Below are positions 1 to 6,683 of a stretch of DNA of 39,514 nucleotides, piece by piece; position 1 is the first letter of the stretch; each line of letters starts with the position of its first letter. The notes under the pieces were generated by a model that did no database searches, was not told the origin of the DNA, and worked only from the letters and a program-made list of their open reading frames with translations. The stretch comes from Candidatus Poribacteria bacterium (lineage in GTDB: Bacteria > Poribacteria > WGA-4E > JAJDTR01): positions 1-39,514 of the forward strand of contig JAJDTR010000048.1 of NCBI GenBank assembly GCA_022827055.1. The letters run 5' to 3'. A program made the translations under genes and the position numbers.

Positions 1-534
1 TTGATAGCATGCCATTATCCCTGTCGGAATAATTCTTTCAGCAAGTAACTGCCCCAAAGTCCTATGTAGGAGGGGCATCTTGCCCCGACGGTTTGTCTTT
101 AGCGCACATTATCCTTGGCAGAATAATTTCTTCATCAAGTGACATTCAACTCTCGCTCTATGGCTAGTTCTGAAAAAGTGTTACTTGAGAGCGCGCCATT
201 ATCCCTGTCGGAATAATTCTTTCAGCAAGCAACACGCGTCTTTGGATCTATGACAGGCTTTGAGAAGGTGTTCCTTCGTGGTCTGGTTTTCACTCCAGCG
301 TGAGATCAAGCGAGTGGATAGCGAGCGCGATAGAGATCCTCAATGTCAATAGAATCGTGATGCGCCCAATCTCCGCACTCCAGAGGAGTGCAATGTTGAG
401 TGTTACTTGAGAGAAGACTTTCATGCTATTGTGCCGTTTGTGGATTTTGCACGCAGTCTGAGAATGATGATTGTCATGCTGCCGCCCGTTTGCTAATCAT
501 CGGAAAATTTCTCAAATTTTTTTCACTTAAAGAC
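1..534. repeat. Left-edge array of interspersed repeats
   Basis: No gene is visible here. A roughly 38-bp element beginning ccattatccctgtcggaata occurs at 12-49 and 196-233, with a degenerate copy at about 106-145. The spacing is near 90 bp, and the sequence after the second and third copies is also related (tctatg...gtgtt at about 157-185 and 246-275). Other elements are a G-rich hairpin at 72-86 (ggggca/tgcccc), a piece of the gatcaagcga...gagatcc repeat at 303-339, and a hairpin with a 7-bp stem at 375-391 (gcactcc-aga-ggagtgc). The same elements recur at the right edge of the window. The unequal spacing and the absence of cas genes argue against CRISPR. Confidence 0.8.
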
Positions 535-563
535 TTGACACGTATGTCACGAGCGAATATACT
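535..563 (+). promoter_or_regulatory. Sigma70-type promoter of the polymerase gene
   Basis: A perfect -35 hexamer TTGACA (535-540) is followed by a 17-nt spacer and a -10 hexamer TATACT (558-563). Transcription is predicted to start near 570, giving a leader of about 70 nt before the ATG at 641. No operator-like palindrome is obvious around it. Confidence 0.8.
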
Positions 564-640
564 TAATATATGTTAAGGTGTTTCCGTCGGTTTAAAGTTT
601 CCGCGTAGTCTACTGCGGTCTGCAAACGGGTTCCATAGCC

Positions 641-2746
641 ATGCATCCGGTATCCACAAATATGAATCCTTCAACCCAACTGGCAGATATGTTAAGGGGC
701 TGCTCCTCAGGGTGGATAGAAGCCATTGACACCGCTATAGTCCGAGGAACTGCCGAACCTGTTCTACTCGAGGCGACACAGTGCTGGCAAGCCGGTGCCT
801 ACGAACACGCTGATCTCCTTGTAGCAATGGGCGAAACGGTAGATTATACCGTCATCACCGATAAAGAGACGTTGACATCGGTCCTTATGCCTCTTGCGGA
901 CGCCGATGTCGTTGCGATTGATACGGAAACCTATACCCCTTCTGAAGTCCGCACACAGGCAGAATGTGCGGAAAATGAGTTTTCACACCTAAACTCAATG
1001 CTTGAACTCGCTAGAGAAACGGTTAGGCTTGCGACAACGCAGGCGCAAAAACGGGCGGCGAAAGCCATGTGCGATGCGACCAAAAATCAACTCAAAGTGG
1101 CGAAGGCGAGACTCAAAAATGCGCAGACATCACTCAAACAGGCGGGTTTGGATCCGCATCAAGCAAGAATCCGGCTGATTCAACTAGCGGTGAAAAACCA
1201 ACCCGTAATCGTCGTAGATCTTGACGCTTTTGATAGTGTGACTGACTTGCAGCCGCTTCAGTGGGTGTTGATGAACGATTCCGTGAAAGTATTCCACAAT
1301 GCGAACTTTGACATAAAAATGTTGTGGTCAAGCGGTTTCAATGTAAACGGCCAGATTTTCGACACCATGCTCGCGGCGAGGTTGCTCAGTCCGTCGGGGC
1401 GTGTCACTTTAGCCGAAGTTGCCCGCACACATCTCGATATACCGCTGCCTAAAGGAGAGCAGGCGAGCGACTGGAGCCGTGATTTGACTGATTCGCAACT
1501 GCTTTACGCCGCTCACGATGTGCGGATACTCTTGCGTCTAAGAGAACATTTGAAATCGCGTCTCGCCGACGAAGCGCTCACCGAAGTTGCCAAGATTGAG
1601 TTCGATTGTGTTCGGGCGACTGCAGAGATGGAGTATTCCGGAATGAAGCTCGATACTGATCAAATAAACCGTTATCGGCGTCGTGTCGAAGCACGACGGA
1701 TTGAACTTCAATCAATCTTATACGGTTATCTGGGAGAGATAAACCTCGCTAGCCCAACCCAACTCAAAGCGGCGTTGGCAAACATCGGTGTCGAGGTGGA
1801 AAGTACATCCCGGCGTGCACTGCATTTCTTGGTCGATAGCCATCCCTGCATTTCAACCTTATTGACGTACAAGAAGCTATCCACCCTGATTACCTCATTC
1901 TTCAACCCGGTGCCACGGGCAACCTCCGCTCATACCGGGCGTGTCCACGCAAATTACTGGCAACTCGGAGCTGCGACCGGTCGATATTCCTGCTCCGGTC
2001 CAAACTTTCAACAGGTGCCGCGCGACATGGAAGTGCGCAAATGCTTCACCGCTGAATCGGGTAGGAAGCTAATCATCGCCGATTATTCACAGATTGAACT
2101 GCGTGTGGCTGCGGCAATCAGCGCCGATGCAAAAATGATTGAGGCATATCGCAATGGCGAAGACCTGCATCGATTGACCGCATCACTCGTGCAGAACATC
2201 TCTCCGGCGAATGTGACTCAAGAACAACGCAACGCTGCCAAGGCGATTAACTTTGGACTAATCTACGGGATGGGTCCCAAGGGCTTGATGTACTCGGCGA
2301 AAGCGAATTACGGTGTCGAGATGAGTTTAGGGGAAGCGGAAACATTTAAGAAACGTTATTTTGAGGCATATTCCGGCATTCGTGATTGGCATCGAAAATC
2401 AAGCTGCGAACTACGGTACGCCAACAGACAGAGAACGCTCTGCGGCAGGCGATTTGTCTGGCGTGAACCGCCATCGTTTACAGTCTATGTTAATAGACAG
2501 GTGCAGGGGACGGCGGCTGACATCGCAAAAATTGCCCTGGGACGCCTACCATCTGCCCTTAAAGGAACACAAGCGAAAATCATTGCCATGATTCACGATG
2601 AAATCATTATTGAAGCCCCGGAAGCCACCGCCCGAGACGCCGCGGCGATTCTCCAGTGGACGATGGAATCTGCCGGCAACGAAGTCCTGAAAACCGTGCC
2701 CGTCGTTGCGGAAGCCCGAATTGCCGACAACTGGTCTCAAAAGTGA
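641..2746 (+). CDS. Family A DNA polymerase with 3'-5' exonuclease, no 5'-3' exonuclease
   Basis: Template-directed DNA polymerase of 701 residues, probably used in repair or as a polymerase I variant. The 3'-5' exonuclease domain shows Exo I (D94-T-E96), Exo II (N-A-N-F-D224) and Exo III (Y-x3-D293). The polymerase domain shows motif A (ADYSQIELR, D481), motif B (RNAAKAINFGLIYG) and motif C (IHDEI, D653), so both activities look intact. The N-terminal FEN-type 5'-3' exonuclease of full-length Pol I is absent; residues 1-80 are unrecognised. About 65-75 residues, rich in Ala, Lys and Gln and probably a helical hairpin or coiled coil, are inserted after Exo I (about 101-177), where typical family members have a short turn. 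The gene stands alone behind its own promoter; the SD before the ATG is weak. Whether the genome also carries a full-length polA cannot be seen here. Confidence 0.9.
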   Translation: MHPVSTNMNPSTQLADMLRGCSSGWIEAIDTAIVRGTAEPVLLEATQCWQAGAYEHADLLVAMGETVDYTVITDKETLTSVLMPLADADVVAIDTETYTPSEVRTQAECAENEFSHLNSMLELARETVRLATTQAQKRAAKAMCDATKNQLKVAKARLKNAQTSLKQAGLDPHQARIRLIQLAVKNQPVIVVDLDAFDSVTDLQPLQWVLMNDSVKVFHNANFDIKMLWSSGFNVNGQIFDTMLAARLLSPSGRVTLAEVARTHLDIPLPKGEQASDWSRDLTDSQLLYAAHDVRILLRLREHLKSRLADEALTEVAKIEFDCVRATAEMEYSGMKLDTDQINRYRRRVEARRIELQSILYGYLGEINLASPTQLKAALANIGVEVESTSRRALHFLVDSHPCISTLLTYKKLSTLITSFFNPVPRATSAHTGRVHANYWQLGAATGRYSCSGPNFQQVPRDMEVRKCFTAESGRKLIIADYSQIELRVAAAISADAKMIEAYRNGEDLHRLTASLVQNISPANVTQEQRNAAKAINFGLIYGMGPKGLMYSAKANYGVEMSLGEAETFKKRYFEAYSGIRDWHRKSSCELRYANRQRTLCGRRFVWREPPSFTVYVNRQVQGTAADIAKIALGRLPSALKGTQAKIIAMIHDEIIIEAPEATARDAAAILQWTMESAGNEVLKTVPVVAEARIADNWSQK

Positions 2747-2753
2747 CAACCAC

Positions 2754-2805
2754 GTGCGGATAGGGACGCGCGCACGTAGGGGACGGCCCCCGTGCCGTCC
2801 TGCAT
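2754..2805 (+). repeat. GC-rich hairpin after the polymerase gene
   Basis: A perfect 7-bp stem ggacggc (2781-2787) / gccgtcc (2794-2800) encloses a 6-nt loop and follows gtag. It resembles the hairpin at 72-86 in plan (gtagg, G-rich arm, short loop, C-rich arm). There is no following T-run, so it looks more like an interspersed repetitive hairpin than a classical terminator, though it lies just after the polymerase stop. Confidence 0.5.
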
Positions 2806-2851
2806 TTGTCGGAATCAACGGCGGCTGCGCTGCGAACATTCTGCACGGTTG

Positions 2852-2880
2852 TTGACATCCTCTTCATCTCCTGATAAAAT
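2852..2880 (+). promoter_or_regulatory. Sigma70-type promoter of the PhyH-HEAT gene
   Basis: TTGACA (2852-2857), a 17-nt spacer and TAAAAT (2875-2880). The predicted start is near 2887, leaving a leader of about 115 nt before the ATG at 3002. Confidence 0.7.
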
Positions 2881-3001
2881 ACGCACGTCTAGTCTAAATT
2901 AGAAACTAGTACCCTGTTTGCCTGATCCACCCCCGGTTCGTACGCTGTGCGGGTTCTAATAATCACCGACTACGAACGACGAATCACATACAAATCAACA
3001 C

Positions 3002-4378
3002 ATGATTGACAAAACCCATCTCCTCGACGACAACCAGATGCGCGAGTTCATCGTTAACGGCTACCTGATTGTCAAGACAGACCTGCCCCGGAATTATCAT
3101 GATGCGATCTATGAAACGACAAACACCGTGTTTGAAAAGGAAGGCAACCCGGGGAATAATCTCTTGCCGCGCATCCCCGAAATTCAGGAGGTATTCGACG
3201 ATCCGACTGTCCGCGGCGCGTTGACAAGTCTCTTGGGCGCGGATTACTACATGCAGCCCCATCGCCACCCGCACATTAATCATCCGGGAAGCAAAGGTCA
3301 AAACCTGCATCAAGATGGCGGCAAACGCTGGACGCATCGTACACGCCGATTGCTGGTCTTCTACTATCCACAGGACACACCGGTAGAGTTGGGCCCCACG
3401 GGCATCGTTCCGGGAAGCCACTACTTCTGTACCCCTGAAGCTGCCAAGAGCCGCGACGAACTTCCACTCTCCGGAGATGCCGGCACCGTGACCGTCGCGA
3501 ACTACGACCTTTGGCATAGGGCTATGCCCAATCGAACCGACAAACCGCGCTACATGATGAAATTCCTTTCTGCCCGCATGTCGGAACCCGATTCCCCTTC
3601 ATGGAACTGTAACCAATCGAACTGGTTGAACGGCAAGCCAACCGGCATGCTTGAGCATCAAACCATGTTCAAATACCTATGGGATTGGCATCACGGAAAG
3701 ACTACCGCTAATCCGGAAGCTAACGGCGACACGGCAATAAGCGAACTGATGTCGGGGCTGTACGATAGCGGCGAGTCCAAATGCCTCCGCGCCGCATATC
3801 AACTGGCGGAATGCGGCACGCGAGCTATTCCCGACTTGGTGGACGTGTTGGACGAGGAATCGCAGGACGTGCGTCGAAATGCGTGCTACGCCCTGAGCGC
3901 CATCGGGGCGCCTGCTGTCGACTTCCTGATTCCCGCCTTGGAAGCCAAGAATTGGTGGGTCCGTGATGCGGCGGCGGAAGTGCTCGGGGATATAGGGCTT
4001 GACGCCCGGAAAGCCATCCCGGCGCTGATGAGCGCGGTGCGAGACGAATCGGATGATGTCCGCTCCCATGCCGCGGAAGCGCTAGGAACAACCGGACAAC
4101 GATCCGGTACCGCTGTCCCGGCGCTGATTGCCGCATCGCAGGATGCGGAAGAATCCGTCCGCCGCAATGCCGTGTTCGCGTTGGCGCGGTTGGGACCGCA
4201 CGCCAAGAGTGCCGTAAATGCACTTAAGAATGTCTTCTTCGACGAAAACCGATACGTTCGCGGCGACGCCGTACACGCGCTCCTCCGCATTGGCACAAAG
4301 GAGGCTTCGGACGTGTTGCTTCGCCATCTAACCATGTCCCGCTGGTGTCCGCTGACCAACCGAGAAAGCACACATTAA
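3002..4378 (+). CDS. Phytanoyl-CoA dioxygenase-like protein fused to HEAT repeats
   Basis: Predicted Fe(II)/2-oxoglutarate-dependent oxygenase of 458 residues. Residues 1-235 form a PhyH-type double-stranded beta-helix. The metal ligands appear as H103-x-D105 (LHQDGG) and the distal H172 (DLWHRAMPN), followed by R183 (KPRYMMKF), placed to bind the 2-oxoglutarate carboxylate. Residues of about 245-445 form five or more HEAT/PBS-type alpha-helical repeats (for example AIPDLVDVL...DVRRNACYALSAIG and its successors with DVRSHAAEALG). The substrate cannot be read from sequence; PhyH relatives hydroxylate lipids, amino acids or secondary metabolites, and some halogenate. HEAT repeats usually bind proteins. 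The gene has its own promoter and is followed by a strong hairpin, so it is probably monocistronic. An SDR gene and another PhyH follow. No SD is clear upstream of the ATG. Confidence 0.88.
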   Translation: MIDKTHLLDDNQMREFIVNGYLIVKTDLPRNYHDAIYETTNTVFEKEGNPGNNLLPRIPEIQEVFDDPTVRGALTSLLGADYYMQPHRHPHINHPGSKGQNLHQDGGKRWTHRTRRLLVFYYPQDTPVELGPTGIVPGSHYFCTPEAAKSRDELPLSGDAGTVTVANYDLWHRAMPNRTDKPRYMMKFLSARMSEPDSPSWNCNQSNWLNGKPTGMLEHQTMFKYLWDWHHGKTTANPEANGDTAISELMSGLYDSGESKCLRAAYQLAECGTRAIPDLVDVLDEESQDVRRNACYALSAIGAPAVDFLIPALEAKNWWVRDAAAEVLGDIGLDARKAIPALMSAVRDESDDVRSHAAEALGTTGQRSGTAVPALIAASQDAEESVRRNAVFALARLGPHAKSAVNALKNVFFDENRYVRGDAVHALLRIGTKEASDVLLRHLTMSRWCPLTNRESTH

Positions 4379-4421
4379 GCGGGTTTATTCGCAAAGTATT
4401 TAATGCTTATCGAAGGTTATT

Positions 4422-4453
4422 GAAACCGAGTTTTTTCTTGAAAACTCGGTTTC
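4422..4453 (+). terminator. Perfect 13-bp hairpin after the PhyH-HEAT gene
   Basis: gaaaccgagtttt (4422-4434) pairs perfectly with aaaactcggtttc (4441-4453) across a 6-nt loop, 44 nt after the stop codon. The U-tract is inside the stem rather than after it. It is the best candidate for ending this transcript and could work in both directions. Confidence 0.6.
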
Positions 4454-4994
4454 TTCCAAAAACCGTATTAGCTTCGAAAGTCCAAAATGCGTAAGGCCTA
4501 TACATACCTTCTCAGCTCGACTTTGTACATTTGTAGGGTGGGATCAAGTGAGTGAATAGCAAACGCGATAGGAATCCCCTGCCCACCATTTCTTGTAAAG
4601 TGCGTACTGTGCACCAGCCTTTGAGAGCCCCAGCGGTGCGACAGGTATACAACAAGTCACAGCAGAAACATGAAATTCCTTCTCAAATGACAAAAAGGGC
4701 ATTGGCACCTATTATTCAAACAGGTTCTGAGGCTCCAACTTACTTCGAACCGCAATCACAAATTCATAACAAAATTTCATAACACTGCTCCCATGACTTC
4801 CATGTCGAAACCGGTCATAACCCAGTCGTACCAAGGGTTCTCTCCCTTTTTCTGTCCCTGCCGACAACATCAATTTGTTATGAAAAGTATGAAATTTCCA
4901 AGAAGCAAAAATGATGCTTTTCAAATCGCATCCAGGATCTTGAAACCGTACACTGAACTACATCTCGACGGAAGACAATTCAGGTCAAGTTAAA
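4454..4994. repeat. Gene-free stretch with interspersed repeat
   Basis: A copy of the gtagggtggg...cccaccat repeat lies at 4532-4590, whose ends can pair (ggtggg with cccacc). It is followed at 4610-4650 by a gcaccagcct...agccccagc segment also found near 28653. An 11-bp inverted pair ttcataacaaa (4763-4773) / tttgttatgaa (4874-4884) lies further on. Short open frames here have no SD, no family match and run through the repeats, so no gene is called. Confidence 0.65.
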
Positions 4995-5711
4995 ATGGAC
5001 AAAACAGCAATTATATCCGGTGTTGGTCCCGGTTTGGGAGCTTCACTGGCGAGGAAGTTCGCAAAAGAGGGATGCGCGGTCGGCTTGCTTGCCCGCTCTC
5101 CCGACTACATTGAAAGCCTCGCTCAAGAACTTAACCAGACTGGCGCAAACGCGCTTGCCATCCCAGCGGACATTACGCAGCCCAAGCAAGTCGCCGACAG
5201 TTTTGCGGAGCTCCGCAAACAACTTGGGGCGGTTGATGTGCTGGTAAATCACGCGGGAAATGCGGCATGGAAAACCTTCACCGACCTGACCCCGGAGGAG
5301 TTTGAACAATCGTGGCGGGTTTGTGCGTTCGGTTCCTTCCTGTGTTCCCGGTACGCCCTACCGGACATGCTTGCTCGCGGCAGCGGAACGATTCTCTTTA
5401 CCGGCGCCACGTCCGCGATTCGAGGGAGGGGCGCGGCGTCAGCCTTCAGTAGCGCCAAATTTGCCGTCCGAGGGCTCGCGTGGTCGCTCGCACGCGAAGT
5501 TGGTCCCCGAGGCATTCACGTTGCGCACGTAATCATTGATGGCGTAATCGACACACCCGGTCTCCGATCGAGCCTTTCGGACGATGCGGACGAGCCGCTG
5601 CTAGATCCGGACGCCATTGCACAAACATACTGGAGTTTGGTGCTTCAAGACAGGAGCGCCTGGAGCTTCGAGGTTGATTTGCGGCCCCATAACGAAGAAT
5701 TCTTCACCTAG
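4995..5711 (+). CDS. SDR-family protein with Phe replacing the catalytic Tyr
   Basis: Short-chain dehydrogenase/reductase fold, 238 residues. The Rossmann nucleotide-binding motif is S8-GVGPGLG, the NNAG motif appears as NHAG (85-88), and the active-site Ser is near S140 (TGATSAIRG). At the usual YxxxK position the sequence is F151-S-S-A-K155, so the general-acid tyrosine is missing. I recall a recognised SDR subgroup with an F-x-x-A-K segment followed by REVGP-x-GIHVAHVIID-like sequence, which this matches; it may be a lineage feature rather than a mutation. The activity may therefore be altered or limited to binding. It sits between two PhyH genes, 41 bp upstream of the second, suggesting a shared oxidative pathway (inference). 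The SD is weak. Confidence 0.85.
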   Translation: MDKTAIISGVGPGLGASLARKFAKEGCAVGLLARSPDYIESLAQELNQTGANALAIPADITQPKQVADSFAELRKQLGAVDVLVNHAGNAAWKTFTDLTPEEFEQSWRVCAFGSFLCSRYALPDMLARGSGTILFTGATSAIRGRGAASAFSSAKFAVRGLAWSLAREVGPRGIHVAHVIIDGVIDTPGLRSSLSDDADEPLLDPDAIAQTYWSLVLQDRSAWSFEVDLRPHNEEFFT

Positions 5712-5752
5712 TTGCACGCATCACACCGTTTCACCAGAGAGGGTTTTCAACG

Positions 5753-6553
5753 ATGATAAAAAACGATCAGGTAAAGTTCTTTTGGGAACACGGTTATCTA
5801 CGCATCCCACAGGTTTTCACGCGTGAAGAAACAGATGAATTGACGAGTGAGCTTGATTGGCTGATTGATCAGTGGGCGAATATTACCCCGGGATGGTCAG
5901 GCCCCTGGCGTCGAAAGTACATGGATGCGGAAACCGAGAAAAAATCCAAACTCATTGCCATGCACGATCTGTCCTTCTATTCCGAGGCGTGGATGAAAGC
6001 CGTCACCAATCCCCGGCTATGCGATTCAATGGCTGCCCTGTTAGGACCTCGCGTGGAACTTCATCACAGTACCATGCACGTCAAACCGCCGGAAACCGGA
6101 CACCCATTCCCCATGCACCAAGATTGGGCATTCTACAAGCATAGGGATGGTCGCTACGTTGATCTGCTTGTCCACCTTGATGATACCTGCCACGAAAACG
6201 GCGAAATCCGCTTCCTTGACGGCTCCCACAAGGGCGGCGCTTTGGAGCATATCACCCGAAATCCCGATGGGACGACCTGCACGCCGCACCTGCCTACCGA
6301 CCAATACAAACTGGATGATTCAGTCGCCGTCCCCGCCAAACGAGGAGACGTGGTATGTTTTAGTCTCCATGCTATCCACGGGTCCTACATCAACCAAACT
6401 GATAAGAACCGTCGTCTCGTGCGGTTTGGATACCGCCATCCCGAGAATGTACAGTTTGAAGGTCAGAGTTTGGGACGCCCCGGACTGATGGTTCGCGGCA
6501 GTCGGAGACGGGGAATAAAACAGGAGTTGTTCTCCAACACGGGCCCGAAATAG
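5753..6553 (+). CDS. Phytanoyl-CoA dioxygenase family protein
   Basis: Predicted Fe(II)/2-oxoglutarate-dependent oxygenase of 266 residues, a normal length for stand-alone PhyH proteins. Metal ligands are H122-Q-D124 (PMHQDW) and H209 (HAIHGS), with R220/R221 (NRRLVRFGY) placed for 2-oxoglutarate. The segment between them (HLDDTCHENGEIRFLDGSHK) is a common PhyH signature in which a Gly-Ser-His loop follows the jelly-roll strand. The substrate is unknown. An SD-like gagagg lies about 12 nt before the ATG, and the 41-bp gap from the SDR gene suggests co-transcription. It shares only the core motifs with the PhyH domain of the gene at 3002, so the two are not a recent duplication. Confidence 0.9.
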   Translation: MIKNDQVKFFWEHGYLRIPQVFTREETDELTSELDWLIDQWANITPGWSGPWRRKYMDAETEKKSKLIAMHDLSFYSEAWMKAVTNPRLCDSMAALLGPRVELHHSTMHVKPPETGHPFPMHQDWAFYKHRDGRYVDLLVHLDDTCHENGEIRFLDGSHKGGALEHITRNPDGTTCTPHLPTDQYKLDDSVAVPAKRGDVVCFSLHAIHGSYINQTDKNRRLVRFGYRHPENVQFEGQSLGRPGLMVRGSRRRGIKQELFSNTGPK

Positions 6554-6683
6554 AACAACAAAGCAAACATTCGTAGAAAGTATTGCAAACCATATGAATC
6601 GTCAATTAGATGCCCAAACGTATTATCATGGAAAAAGACGAATCGGTTAGAACGGGAATGGTCAAGCAAAAAAGGAAGGAATC

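Noticed and set aside
1..300. CRISPR-like array
   Set aside because: Only a few irregularly diverged copies with related, not unique, spacers, and no cas genes.
2754..2805. Rho-independent terminator after the polymerase gene
   Set aside because: The hairpin is real but has no U-tract; it fits the repeat family better.
4552..4993. Two short plus-strand ORFs before the SDR gene
   Set aside because: They run through the interspersed repeat and have no SD or recognisable product.
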